Source: Brevibacillus_C sp046036945
GTDB taxonomy: Bacteria > Bacillota > Bacilli > Brevibacillales > Brevibacillaceae
Length of the DNA stretch: 64,000 bases
Direction: 5' to 3'
Assembly: GCF_046036945.1 (NCBI RefSeq)
Contig: NZ_JBJQOQ010000003.1
Location: forward strand, 62,001 to 126,000
The position numbers and the translations under genes were made by a program. The notes beneath the pieces were generated by a model. It made no database searches and was not told the origin of the DNA. It saw nothing but the letters and a program-made list of their open reading frames with translations. Below are positions 32,941-41,511 of the stretch, piece by piece. Position 1 is the first letter of the stretch. The number at the start of each line of letters is the position of its first letter.

Positions 32941-34023
32941 TTAAAATTTGTAATCTCCGGCGTTTTCCTTGGTGAAGTCGGTGGGAGGGCCCATGATGAT
33001 GGTCTTCCCGTCGGATTTCACCTGGATTTTGCCGACACCCGGCACCTCCTGCCCGTCGGTAAGCTTCTTGCCCTCAGCCAGGTCCTTAGCCACGGCAACG
33101 GCCAGATACCCCAGTTTTTCCGGGTCCCACAGCGTCGCTACATCGAGCGAACCGTCATCGAGAAAAGGCTTCGAATCGGTCGGCAGGGCCGTGCCGACGA
33201 CGGCAATTTTGTCCTGCAAGCCTTTTTCCTGCACTGCCTGAGCCGCTCCAAGCGGGGCTGGTGTAGAGAAGGCCATGATTCCCTTTACGTCGGGGTTGGC
33301 TTTGATCAGATCCAGCGTCTTTTGGTACGCGACCTGCTGCTTTTCATCGGAAGCGATCTTGTCGCCGATAAACTTCAAGTTCGGGTATTTTTCCTGTGCC
33401 TGCTTTGTCGCCCAGTCGATCCAGGTGTTCAGGTTGGCAGCCGACAGTCCGCCGGTGACAACCGCGATTTGCGCCGAGTCGGTTCCCATTTTTTCGACGA
33501 GCAGATCGGTGACGTGCCGTCCGTACACCTCGTCGTCTATCTGGTGAACGGAGTACTCGACGAGCGATTGGTCAGCCGGCGTATCCCAATCGATCACGCG
33601 GATCCCCTGTTCCTTCGCCTTCTTCAAAACAGGGGTCAGCGATGCCGGATCGTTGGGGGCCACGGCGATCACATCCACCTTTTGAGCGATCAAATCTTCG
33701 ATTACCTTCACCTGCTGGGCCGCATCCGCTTGGGTGGGTCCGGTATAAATCACGTCCACGCCGAGCTCTTCACCCGCTTTTTTCGCGCCTCTCTCCGACG
33801 CGTTAAAGTAGGGAATGCCGATCAGCTTCGGGACGACGGCAATCTTCAGCTTGGCATTCCCCTTGGGCGCCTCCGGCTGGGCTGCCGGCTGCTGCGCGGG
33901 CGTGCCGGACGAAGAGCCGGAGGAATTGCCGGACGGGGCGCTTGCCGGCGCATTGGCGCCGCAGGCAGTCAACATCCCGATCGATACGATGAGCGATAAC
34001 AATCCGGACCATTTTTTCATCAT
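32941..34023 (-). CDS. Sugar-binding lipoprotein (rhamnose/ribose-type ABC importer)
   Basis: A 360-residue periplasmic-binding-protein-like 1 family lipoprotein. The signal peptide ends in lipobox LTAC, then a long Ser/Gly/Pro/Gln linker precedes the mature domain (IAVVPKLIGIPYFNASERGAKKAG pattern, shown in part). The arrangement, last among the transporter genes and followed by a hairpin, suits a RhaS or RbsB-type receptor. The ligand is inferred from the operon: L-rhamnose, with D-allose-type sugars as an alternative. I chose the ATG at 34023, preceded by AAGGGGGAAG. Confidence 0.9.
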   Translation of the reverse strand: MMKKWSGLLSLIVSIGMLTACGANAPASAPSGNSSGSSSGTPAQQPAAQPEAPKGNAKLKIAVVPKLIGIPYFNASERGAKKAGEELGVDVIYTGPTQADAAQQVKVIEDLIAQKVDVIAVAPNDPASLTPVLKKAKEQGIRVIDWDTPADQSLVEYSVHQIDDEVYGRHVTDLLVEKMGTDSAQIAVVTGGLSAANLNTWIDWATKQAQEKYPNLKFIGDKIASDEKQQVAYQKTLDLIKANPDVKGIMAFSTPAPLGAAQAVQEKGLQDKIAVVGTALPTDSKPFLDDGSLDVATLWDPEKLGYLAVAVAKDLAEGKKLTDGQEVPGVGKIQVKSDGKTIIMGPPTDFTKENAGDYKF

Positions 34024-34133
34024 GCATACTTCCCCCTTACTGTTTTCTTTTACACCTGAGCCTGACGAAGCACCCACCTTGTCTTTCCCAAGCACTCCCC
34101 CTTTTGCGGTCCTTGAGCGAATAAACTCTGGCG

Positions 34134-35090
34134 TCAGATCACCCCCCGCTCCGCCAAGCGCTTCTGCCGCGCTTTCGCCGACAGGAAGTTAAGGACGAGA
34201 ACAAGGATGAGGATGAGTCCCATCATCATGTCGACAACGGTCCTCGGCACGCCCAGCAGGTTGAGGCCGTTGGACAACACCTGAAAGACGCCGACGGCAA
34301 AGACCGTGCCCATCACTTTCCCGTATCCCCCGGCAATCTCGGTGCCGCCCAGCACGGCAGCGGCGACGCTTTGCAGCAGATAGGACGAGCCGAGATCTAC
34401 TTTGGCGGAATTGTATCGGGAGATCATGATGATCGACGCGACTGACGCCAACAGGGCGGAGAACAGGTAGACTCGCATCAGCACGCGCCGGGTATTGATC
34501 CCGGAAAACAGCGTGGCCAGCGGGTTGCTGCCGACCATGAAGACGCAGCGGCCCCACTTCGTCTTGTTGAGCAGGATCGAGGTGCCAAGAGCAATCGCAA
34601 AGAAGATCAGGATCGGAACCGGGACAGAAGCGATCGACCCGTTCCCGATCACGGCAAAGGCGTCGGGAAATCCTGAGATGGCATTCCCTTTGGTGATGCC
34701 AAGGATCAACCCTTCAAACAGCACCATCGAACCCAATGTCACCAATATCGGTGAAACGCCGATCACCGCCACAAAAAAGCCGTTCATCAAACCGCACAGG
34801 GCCGCTGCCGCCACGCCTGCCAGAACGGCGACGAGTATCGGGCTCCCCTTGGACAGAAGGAGGGCGATCACGACACCGGACAGCGCAGCCGTAAAGGTCA
34901 ACGAGAGGTCGATGCCCGCCGAGATGATCACGACCATCATGGCCAGCGCCAAAATGCCCAGCTCAGGCAGTTGGAACATCATGTTGCTCAAGTTGTAGGC
35001 ATCGAGAAAGCCTGGCGCACACAGCGCCATCAAGGCGAACAGCACTGCGAAAATCAAACCCAACACGGCTTCCTTGGAAAAGCTTTTCAC
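34134..35090 (-). CDS. Sugar ABC transporter permease (RhaQ/RbsC type)
   Basis: A 318-residue membrane protein of the branched-chain/ribose permease family (BPD_transp_2). The conserved helices include SAGIDLSLTF and a VTLGSMVLFEGLILGITKG segment with the typical NP-less ribose-transporter topology. The start is a GTG at 35090 (35093 is also possible), overlapping the stop of the preceding permease and preceded by GGGGAGGGGGG. Two different permeases indicate a heteromeric channel, as in RhaPQ. Confidence 0.88.
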   Translation of the reverse strand: MKSFSKEAVLGLIFAVLFALMALCAPGFLDAYNLSNMMFQLPELGILALAMMVVIISAGIDLSLTFTAALSGVVIALLLSKGSPILVAVLAGVAAAALCGLMNGFFVAVIGVSPILVTLGSMVLFEGLILGITKGNAISGFPDAFAVIGNGSIASVPVPILIFFAIALGTSILLNKTKWGRCVFMVGSNPLATLFSGINTRRVLMRVYLFSALLASVASIIMISRYNSAKVDLGSSYLLQSVAAAVLGGTEIAGGYGKVMGTVFAVGVFQVLSNGLNLLGVPRTVVDMMMGLILILVLVLNFLSAKARQKRLAERGVI

Positions 35091-36085
35091 CACTGCCCCC
35101 CCTCCCCTTCTACCTCCACTTTCATCAGCTTCTCTTCCGCTCGCTTGCGCTGCAGGTGGTCGTAGGAGACAGCTGCCAGAATCACCAGCCCGACGACGAC
35201 CTTCTGCCAATACGTATCGATATGCAAGAGAATCAGTCCGTTCTGCATCACGCCAAGCAGCAGCGCTCCGAGCAGCGAGCCTGCGACCGAGCCGCTGCCG
35301 CCCAGGATGTTGGCCCCGCCGATGACGACGGCGGCAATTACGGTCAGTTCAAACCCGAGCAGGCCGTTCGGATCGACCGCTTTGGTGTAAGCGGTCTGGG
35401 CAACCGCCGCTACGCCCGCCAAAAAACCCATGTACCCGTAGACGAACAACTGAATCCGGTCGAGGTTGATGCCCACTCTGCCTGCCGCCGTCCGGTTCCC
35501 GCCGATGGCGTAGACAAAGCGGCCCGCGACCGTGTGCTTTAAAATGAACCAGGTCAAGAGCGCAACGGCGAACAGGATGTAGATCAGGATCGAGACGCCG
35601 AACAGCTTGCTTTCCGCAAAGCTGATAAAGACCTTGGGAAAATTGGTGCTGTTCAGGTACGCGCCATTGGTAAAAAACAGGATGGAGCCGTTAATGATGC
35701 TCATCGTCCCCAGGGTCACGACGATCGGGGGAATCTTGATCTTGGCGACGAGCAGACCGTTTATGAGCCCAAGCACAATTCCGCACAGCGGGGCCAAAAG
35801 AAACAGCAGCACCAGCGAGAGAAAGCCGTCCGGGAGGCCAAGCATCACGTGCCCCAGGATGACGGCGACGGCGCTTGTTACGGCCGCGACCGACACGTCG
35901 ATTCCGCCGGTGATGATCACGAGCGTCATACCGATCGCCAGGATGCCCAGCACGGCGTTTCCCTTAACGACATCGATCACGTTGTCAAAGCTTAAAAAAA
36001 CGGGGTTGATCAGAGAAATCACGGCACACAGCAGCAGGAGGACGGCTGCGATCCCAAACTCTTTTTGCCCAAAAAGCTTGCCCAC
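35087..36085 (-). CDS. Sugar ABC transporter permease (RhaP/RbsC type)
   Basis: A 332-residue permease of the same family, with TGGIDVSVAAVTSAVAV and IIGG-type VVIGGANILGGSGSVAGSLL as hallmark segments. Its stop overlaps the start of the next permease (GTGA). The preceding ATPase ends 3 bp before its start. The four transporter genes are therefore tightly coupled: ATPase, permease, permease, receptor. Confidence 0.88.
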   Translation of the reverse strand: MGKLFGQKEFGIAAVLLLLCAVISLINPVFLSFDNVIDVVKGNAVLGILAIGMTLVIITGGIDVSVAAVTSAVAVILGHVMLGLPDGFLSLVLLFLLAPLCGIVLGLINGLLVAKIKIPPIVVTLGTMSIINGSILFFTNGAYLNSTNFPKVFISFAESKLFGVSILIYILFAVALLTWFILKHTVAGRFVYAIGGNRTAAGRVGINLDRIQLFVYGYMGFLAGVAAVAQTAYTKAVDPNGLLGFELTVIAAVVIGGANILGGSGSVAGSLLGALLLGVMQNGLILLHIDTYWQKVVVGLVILAAVSYDHLQRKRAEEKLMKVEVEGEGGQW

Positions 36086-36088
36086 GCC

Positions 36089-37636
36089 CTACACCTCCTC
36101 TCCTGCCGCGGCAGGTCTTACCGGGTATTCGCTCCCCGCCGCACGATCGCCTAACACAGCCAGGTTCATGATCGCCTCCTGGGTGGCCGACTCCGCCGCC
36201 AGCTCGCCTACGATCCTGCCGTGCCGCATAACGGCGATGCGGTCGCTGACCGCCAGGATCTCCGGAAGTTCAGAAGAGATCATTACGATGCCCATCCCCG
36301 CCTGTGCCAGCTGGCGCAGCAGTCTGTGGATTTCCGTCTTCGCGCCGATATCGATGCCGTTGGTCGGCTCGTCGATCAGCAGTATTTTCGGTTCGGCGGC
36401 GAGCCATTTGGCGATCACCACTTTCTGCTGGTTTCCTCCCGAGAGCTGTTCGACCGGCAGCTGCGGCAGCTGCGGACGGATGTCCAGTTTGCCGATGTAC
36501 TCGTTTGCCAGGCCGATTTCCTTTTGGCGCACCATGAATGCCCATTTGTTTGTCAGCTTGTCGAGGATGGCAAGGGAGATGTTATTGACGACCGACTGCC
36601 TCAGAACGAGCCCCTGCAGCTGCCGGCTTTCCGGGATGTAAGCAATGCCGTGCCGCACCGCATCCTCCGAAGTGCGAATGACTGCCCTCTCGCCGCGTAT
36701 GAAAAGTTCTCCCCGATCCGGCGTGCTCAGTCCAAATATAGCCTGGGCCAGCTCTGTGCGTCCTGAACCGACAAGTCCGGTGATCCCTAATATCTCGCCG
36801 GCGTGCAGGGTGAACGAAACATCCTTGAAATTCCCTTTTTTGCTCATTTCTTTTACGGTCAAAAGCGGTTCTCCGGGGACCTGTTTGTCCCGCTTTACGT
36901 GTTCCAATTTTCGTCCCACCATCAGCGAGATCAGCTGTTCCTCGTCGATCTGCTGTTTGGGGTACGTGCCTACGTACCTGCCGTCCCGCAGCACTGTGAA
37001 GCGATCGGCGACAGCGAACAGCTCCTTCAGCTTGTGGCTGATGAAAATGATGGCAATCCCTTTTTGCCTCAGGTCGGCGATGACGCGAAACAACAGCTCC
37101 ACTTCTGCGGATGACAGGGAGGAAGTAGGTTCGTCCATGACGATCAGCTTGGAGTCGAAGGCGAGCGCCCTGGCAATTGCGACAAGCTGCTGCCGGGCGA
37201 TGCTCAACCGGGAGATGGGAACTGTCACATCCAGTTCTACGCCCAGCTCCCGCAGAGCTCGTTTGGCCGCCTCCCGAACCCCTCGCCAATCCATCCTCTG
37301 CCGCCAGCTCCCCGTGCTGCTAAGACCCATGACGATGTTCTCGGCCACCGACAGATTGGGAAAGAGACTGAGATCCTGGTAGATGATCGAAATCCCTTTC
37401 AGGGCGGCATCCAGCGGCCGGCGGATGTTGGCAGAGGCCCCGTCAAAGGTAAATTCGGCCCCAGGATCCGGCTGTTCCACACCGGCGAGAATTTTCATCA
37501 GCGTCGATTTTCCCGCGCCATTTTCCCCGATGAGCGCGTGGACCTCGCCCCGGCTTACCGTCAGCTGTACGTCATCCAACGCTTTCACCCCGGGAAATGT
37601 CTTGCTGATACGGCGCATCATGAGCAAATCCGACAT
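36089..37636 (-). CDS. Sugar ABC transporter ATP-binding protein (RhaT/RbsA type)
   Basis: A 515-residue tandem ATPase. The first half has Walker A GENGAGKS, LSIARQQLVAIARAL as signature region and VMDEPTSSLS. The second half has the usual degenerate Walker A (TGLVGSGRTEL) with LSGGNQQKVVIAKWL and LLIDEPTNGIDIG intact. This is the normal RbsA/RhaT architecture for monosaccharide importers. AAGGGGG precedes the ATG. The PfkB kinase gene ends 31 bp upstream. Confidence 0.92.
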   Translation of the reverse strand: MSDLLMMRRISKTFPGVKALDDVQLTVSRGEVHALIGENGAGKSTLMKILAGVEQPDPGAEFTFDGASANIRRPLDAALKGISIIYQDLSLFPNLSVAENIVMGLSSTGSWRQRMDWRGVREAAKRALRELGVELDVTVPISRLSIARQQLVAIARALAFDSKLIVMDEPTSSLSSAEVELLFRVIADLRQKGIAIIFISHKLKELFAVADRFTVLRDGRYVGTYPKQQIDEEQLISLMVGRKLEHVKRDKQVPGEPLLTVKEMSKKGNFKDVSFTLHAGEILGITGLVGSGRTELAQAIFGLSTPDRGELFIRGERAVIRTSEDAVRHGIAYIPESRQLQGLVLRQSVVNNISLAILDKLTNKWAFMVRQKEIGLANEYIGKLDIRPQLPQLPVEQLSGGNQQKVVIAKWLAAEPKILLIDEPTNGIDIGAKTEIHRLLRQLAQAGMGIVMISSELPEILAVSDRIAVMRHGRIVGELAAESATQEAIMNLAVLGDRAAGSEYPVRPAAAGEEV

Positions 37637-37667
37637 GTTACCACCCCCTTCTGCCCGTGCCTAGCGC

Positions 37668-38618
37668 CTAGGCCGAGTGATTCTCCATCAAGTAATGCGT
37701 CAGCCGCCGCTCGCGGCAAAAATCGTTCACTTCCTGCAGCGTCGGAATTCCCGCTTGCGCTCCCATCCGCCCTACCTTCAACGCCGCGGCAATCGTGGCA
37801 AAGCGGGCGGCGGCAAACAAGTCCTGGCCGTCCGCCAAAGCGCAGGCGAGCGCTCCGGCGAAGACATCTCCCGCTCCCGAGGTGTCAACCGGGAAAATCG
37901 GAACCGCTTCGACGTGTTCCCATTGCCCGTCGACGTAGACCAGCGCCCCTCCCTCTCCCATTTTGATAATCGATTGCTTGACGCCCATTCCGGCAAAGTA
38001 CCTGGCTGCGTCCAGAGCCGATTCGGCATCAACTGGATCGATCCCGGTCAGGTGTCTGGCTTCCTGGCGATTCGGGATCACCACATCGGCCAAATCCAGC
38101 GTCCGGACGGTCACTCCCTCTGCCGGGGCGGGATCGAGAATCACGCAAAGCCCGGATGCCCGCGCCTTGGTCATAGCCTGAATCACTGCCTCTTCGGGAA
38201 CCTCCATTTGAACCAGCATCACACGGCATTGCTCAATCTCCGCGGCGCACCTGTCGATATCCTCTGCCGCCAGCGCATCGTTTGCCCCTTTGACGACCAG
38301 GATGGTGTTTTCCGCCGTCTCATCGATCGTGATCAGCGCGACCCCTGTGTGAATGTGGTCGGCCCGCTTGATCCGGCTAATGTCTACACCGTTTCGGTGC
38401 AGGGTATCGATCAATCTGTCGCCAAACACATCCCTTCCAACACAGCCGATCAGTACCGCCTCTTTTCCCAGTTTGGCGCACGTTGTCGCCTGATTGGCTC
38501 CCATCCCCCCCGATAAAATCTCCACGGACCGGCCAAACATCTTGTCCCCGCGCCCCGGATACTGGTCGGCCACTGCGACGATATCCGTGTTGATACTGCC
38601 AACAACAGCGATTTTCAT
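37668..38618 (-). CDS. PfkB-family sugar kinase (ribokinase-like)
   Basis: A 316-residue kinase with the ribokinase start VVGSINTDIVAVADQYPGRG, the GGMGANQA motif and the catalytic/anion-hole motif DTSGAGDVFAGALACAL. Family members phosphorylate ribose, fructose-phosphate, KDG or rarer sugars. Between an AlsE-like epimerase and a rhamnose-type importer it need not be a true ribokinase; a ketohexose such as D-allulose is an alternative. GGAGG precedes the ATG. Confidence 0.85.
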   Translation of the reverse strand: MKIAVVGSINTDIVAVADQYPGRGDKMFGRSVEILSGGMGANQATTCAKLGKEAVLIGCVGRDVFGDRLIDTLHRNGVDISRIKRADHIHTGVALITIDETAENTILVVKGANDALAAEDIDRCAAEIEQCRVMLVQMEVPEEAVIQAMTKARASGLCVILDPAPAEGVTVRTLDLADVVIPNRQEARHLTGIDPVDAESALDAARYFAGMGVKQSIIKMGEGGALVYVDGQWEHVEAVPIFPVDTSGAGDVFAGALACALADGQDLFAAARFATIAAALKVGRMGAQAGIPTLQEVNDFCRERRLTHYLMENHSA

Positions 38619-38647
38619 GGTATTCGACCTCCAGTCAGGAGCGTCGC

Positions 38648-39328
38648 CTACGGTTGCAGGCTTGCTCCTGTACGTATGAAATGGCGCAGCTCAGAGGCGG
38701 CGGATCCCACCTCCACCCCCGGCCGAAACAGGCTGGATGTGCCGCAGACCAACATCGACGCACCGTTTTGAAGCACCCGGGGGATCGTTTCGAAGCTGAC
38801 ATTTCCGTCTACCTCGATAAGAATCTCTTCCCTGCTCTCTTCGATGATCCGTTTCAGCCGCGCGATCTTCGCATAGATACTGGGAATAAACGTCTGTCCG
38901 GCAAAACCCGGATTCACGGACATGAGACAGACGTAATCCGTCACATCCAGGACGTAATCGAGCACACAGAGAGGTGTGGAAGGATTAAGCGCCACCCCAG
39001 CCCTCAGTCCGTGACTGCGAATGCGCTGCAGGGTTCGCTGCAGATGTCCCTTCGCCTCCGCGTGGACACTGATCATATCCGCTCCGGCAGCCGCGAACAG
39101 GTCGATGTGCCGCTCTGGTTCGTCAGCCATCAGATGAACATCGAACGGTTTGCTCGTGTAAGGTCGCAGCGCTTTTACCATATCCGGCCCCATCGTAAAG
39201 TTGGGGACAAAGCTTCCATCCATGATGTCGAAGTGATAGTAGTCGACTCCCGCCTGCTCCAACGCCTCCACCGTTTCTTTCAGTCTGCCGAGATCGGCGC
39301 ACATCAGCGACGGTCCTATCAGAGTCAC
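38648..39328 (-). CDS. Ribulose-phosphate/allulose-6-phosphate 3-epimerase (AlsE-like)
   Basis: A 226-residue TIM-barrel epimerase. Family motifs: HFDIMDGSFVPN, DVHLM, and VNPGFAGQTFIP. Several positions look more like E. coli AlsE than Rpe: the start GPSLMCADL instead of SILSADF, IEVDGN in place of VDGG, and CGTSSLF. This suggests D-allulose-6-phosphate as substrate, an inference from memory of AlsE. The start is the GTG at 39328, preceded by AAAGGAGCAAGGAG; upstream codons overlap the leader. It is the first gene of the leftward sugar operon. Confidence 0.85.
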   Translation of the reverse strand: MTLIGPSLMCADLGRLKETVEALEQAGVDYYHFDIMDGSFVPNFTMGPDMVKALRPYTSKPFDVHLMADEPERHIDLFAAAGADMISVHAEAKGHLQRTLQRIRSHGLRAGVALNPSTPLCVLDYVLDVTDYVCLMSVNPGFAGQTFIPSIYAKIARLKRIIEESREEILIEVDGNVSFETIPRVLQNGASMLVCGTSSLFRPGVEVGSAASELRHFIRTGASLQP

Positions 39329-39397
39329 GCTCCTTGCTCCTTTCCTCTGGATGTTTCGATGCAAAAATCAATGCCAAGCCTCTTATCGTCAACCTGA

Positions 39398-39411
39398 GTA
39401 AAACGGTTTCA
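39398..39411. promoter_or_regulatory. cre-like catabolite repression site
   Basis: GTAAAACGGTTTCA matches 12 of 14 positions of the CcpA cre consensus. It lies about 10-25 bp downstream of the predicted transcription start of the sugar operon, a common roadblock position. This suggests glucose repression. Confidence 0.5.
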
Positions 39412-39428
39412 AGTTTTATTCTGAATAT

Positions 39429-39457
39429 ATTATAAATTCGATCTATTTTGTTTTCAA
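39429..39457 (-). promoter_or_regulatory. Sigma-A promoter of the sugar operon
   Basis: On the minus strand TTGAAA (39457-39452) and TATAAT (39434-39429) are 17 bp apart. The predicted start near 39422 leaves a leader of about 95 bases before the epimerase GTG. Confidence 0.8.
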
Positions 39458-39470
39458 CATAATTTCTCTT

Positions 39471-39507
39471 CAAACAAAAATAAAACCAACTAAAGTAAAC
39501 AAAAATG
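39471..39507 (-). promoter_or_regulatory. Candidate DeoR operator: repeated ATTTTTGTTT
   Basis: Read leftward, ATTTTTGTTT occurs twice, at 39506-39497 and 39481-39472, 25 bp apart, just upstream of the -35 box. The same word with a variant copy occurs in front of the deoR-type gene at 45062-45086. Shared repeats at both promoters fit one regulator acting on both. The rest of the 39508-39687 gap holds no gene. Confidence 0.5.
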
Positions 39508-39687
39508 GTAGTGTTTTCAAGTGCCCGTCATGTCACAAAATCAAAAAGTGATTTGTCTTCATCTATGAAGCGGGAACGAAAGGAGCCCGCTGAACACGTA
39601 GAGTATGGGGAGTGAATCTACCGTACCGGTAAAGAAAAACTTCATGAGATTGAAAATCCAAAATAGTAGATTAAGGAGAGGAAGAAA

Positions 39688-40329
39688 ATGGAGAAACTAC
39701 TCGTTATTAATGCACATCCAAAGGTGGATACCGATTCATCCGTAAGTTTGCAAGTTCTTCGGCATTTTCTGGAGACTTACAGAAAATGTAATCCAGGAGG
39801 AACCATTGAACAAATCGATTTATATCGTGAACACATTCCCTACATTGACCATGTCTTCCTGAGTGTGCAGGATAAAATAAGGAGGAATGAACGCTTGAGC
39901 GTAGAAGAGCAGCGCCTGGCCTCCCGCATGTCGGATATTCTTCGACAGTTTAAGAGTGCGAAAAAGTACGTCATCGCGATGCCGCTGCATAATTTCAATA
40001 TTCCATCGAAGCTTAAAGACTACATGGATAACATTCTGATCGCGAAAGAAACTTTCGCCTATACGGAAAATGGATCGGTCGGTTTGCTTACCGACGGCCG
40101 AAGGGTACTCGTCATTCAAGCGAGCGATGCAATATATACAAACAACGACTGGTATACAGAGGTGGAATACTCACATAAATACTTGAAATCCATGTTCAAT
40201 TTTATAGGGGTTGACTATCAAATCATTCGTGCGCAGGGAAACTATCTCATGGACAGGGAAGAGGTTTTGTCGAAAGCGTTTCAAGAAGCAGAATTGGCGG
40301 CTGCTTCCTATACAGAGGTCCGAAATTGA
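39688..40329 (+). CDS. NAD(P)H-dependent FMN oxidoreductase (azoreductase/flavodoxin-like)
   Basis: A 213-residue flavodoxin-fold protein. The phosphate-binding start VINAHPKVDTDSSVSLQVLRHF and the FMN-contact segment MPLHNFNIPSKLKDYMDNIL are typical of AzoR and NQO-type reductases. Such enzymes reduce quinones, azo compounds or nitroaromatics with NADH or NADPH. AAGGAGAGG precedes the ATG. Its base composition is noticeably lower in GC than the flanking sugar and DeoR genes, and it marks the left edge of the inserted region. A perfect 11-bp hairpin follows. Confidence 0.85.
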   Translation: MEKLLVINAHPKVDTDSSVSLQVLRHFLETYRKCNPGGTIEQIDLYREHIPYIDHVFLSVQDKIRRNERLSVEEQRLASRMSDILRQFKSAKKYVIAMPLHNFNIPSKLKDYMDNILIAKETFAYTENGSVGLLTDGRRVLVIQASDAIYTNNDWYTEVEYSHKYLKSMFNFIGVDYQIIRAQGNYLMDREEVLSKAFQEAELAAASYTEVRN

Positions 40330-40345
40330 AAAGGGGATAAGAGAA

Positions 40346-40380
40346 TGAAGGCTGCCTATCCAATTCATCGGCAGCCTTCA
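40346..40380. repeat. Perfect 11-bp inverted repeat after the azoreductase-like gene
   Basis: TGAAGGCTGCC (40346-40356) and GGCAGCCTTCA (40370-40380) pair perfectly over a 13-nt loop. There is no T-run, so termination is possible but not textbook. Confidence 0.6.
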
Positions 40381-40486
40381 CACCGAGTTCAAGGTCGAAA
40401 TGCACAATTAACATGCTGCTGAGATTAACGAAAAACGTTGTACTCACTTATGATTCGTATCATCGAAGCGCGAAATTCGAAGGCAC

Positions 40487-40588
40487 GTTCCCCCTCTACC
40501 TGCCTTATGATGAAGTATCGCTTGCCGCGATACTTCACCAACGTCAGATAAAGGGGGAACCACGCATGTGCCTGTCGTTTCACGACAG
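40487..40588. repeat. Nested perfect inverted repeats in a gene-free region
   Basis: An outer stem GTTCCCCCT (40487-40495) / AGGGGGAAC (40552-40560) encloses an 11-bp stem TGAAGTATCGC (40511-40521) / GCGATACTTCA (40527-40537). A third stem CTGTCGT/ACGACAG follows at 40572-40588. A further hairpin, AACCTTCA-TTG-TGAAGGTT, lies near 40722-40740. No gene is supported in 40381-40772: short frames crossing the stems lack ribosome sites. The density suggests a structured RNA, a transfer origin-like site or a mobile-element end. Confidence 0.6.
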
Positions 40589-40772
40589 ACCTGTTACGGC
40601 TCCAGCCTAGCAGAACCCCAACACAAAAAAGCATCTAGCCGCAAATGCGCTACACGCTGTTCATAGATACTTTGAACACGATATTCTAAAGCGAGAGTTA
40701 CTCCTCCCATTGTTACAAACCTTCATTGTGAAGGTTATACGTGGCGTGGTGACCGTTTGTTCGCGCTCAAGT

Positions 40773-40794
40773 GAAGAAGGAACCGCGTGGCTCC
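40773..40794 (-). terminator. Probable terminator of the radC-like gene
   Basis: On the minus strand GGAGCC-ACGC-GGTTCC is followed by TTCTTC, 13 bp beyond the stop codon of the JAB-domain gene. The stem has one mismatch and the T-run is weak. Confidence 0.4.
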
Positions 40795-40806
40795 CTCAAA
40801 CGAATT

Positions 40807-41280
40807 TCAAATAATACCTTTCTCCTTCATACTCGAATGTTGAGTAGTTGATACAATAACGAAATCGAGCAATTCAATGCCAATCAGCTCCCCCACAATT
40901 TTAATGCGTTTGCCGATTTCCATATCCTCATCCGAAGCGGTCGTATCGCCACTTGGATGATTGTGGGCAATAATGATGCTAGCGCTATTCGATAAAATAG
41001 CCGCTTTAAACACTTCGCGTGGATGAACGATAGCTGCGTTCAAACTGCCAATCGCAATCGTTTGAATGGTAGTCACCTTGTTCTTCGTGTCCAAACAAAG
41101 CAAAATACAATGCTCGCGATCCTCATCCCCGATAAAGGCTTGCGCCAATTCAAAGGCGTCTTGGGGGCAGCGAATCCGATTGGTCTGATAAGAAAGCGAA
41201 CCTTCCTTGACCATACGCAGAGAGATGATATTTAACCTTTTCATTCGTGTTCCTTTGACGGCTTCATTCAGTTGTGGCAT
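40807..41280 (-). CDS. RadC/JAB-domain protein of mobile-element type
   Basis: A 157-residue protein consisting only of the RadC-type JAB/MPN metal-binding domain. The motif HNHPSGDTTASDED gives the H-x-H-x-D zinc set, and IAHNHPSG is the RadC hallmark. Chromosomal RadC proteins are longer, with an N-terminal helix-hairpin-helix. Short versions like this are common on integrative elements, plasmids and prophages; their function is unsettled. I chose the ATG at 41280, preceded by AAGGAGCG. GC content is lower than in the flanking operons. Confidence 0.88.
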   Translation of the reverse strand: MPQLNEAVKGTRMKRLNIISLRMVKEGSLSYQTNRIRCPQDAFELAQAFIGDEDREHCILLCLDTKNKVTTIQTIAIGSLNAAIVHPREVFKAAILSNSASIIIAHNHPSGDTTASDEDMEIGKRIKIVGELIGIELLDFVIVSTTQHSSMKEKGII

Positions 41281-41433
41281 GTTATAATCGCTCCTTATAC
41301 ATGTATTGGTTTTCTTGGATGATTCCGCGAATACGAAACCCGCGGCGCACTTCACCCGCTATAAAACAGGCAAAGCTTGTCCGAACAGGATGAACGGACA
41401 ATTTAAGCAGTAAGACGCAGACATTATAATTTC

Positions 41434-41478
41434 AAAAGCCCGATTGTCAACAAAAAGATTGACAGTCAGGCTTTTTCT
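41434..41478. terminator. Hairpin with T-run between the radC-like and 346-residue genes
   Basis: AAAAGCC (41434-41440) pairs with GGCTTTTT (41469-41476), with GTCAA/TTGAC inside. A T-rich tract follows on the plus strand. It lies in a divergent gap, so it may be an attenuator or a remnant rather than the end of a visible gene. Confidence 0.5.
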
Positions 41479-41511
41479 TTTACTATGCTCACCAGAAAGG
41501 AAGTGAAGTAG

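Noticed and set aside
40413..40634. Frames of 65-69 codons on both strands
   Set aside because: They cross several perfect hairpins, lack ribosome sites and are better explained by the inverted-repeat region.
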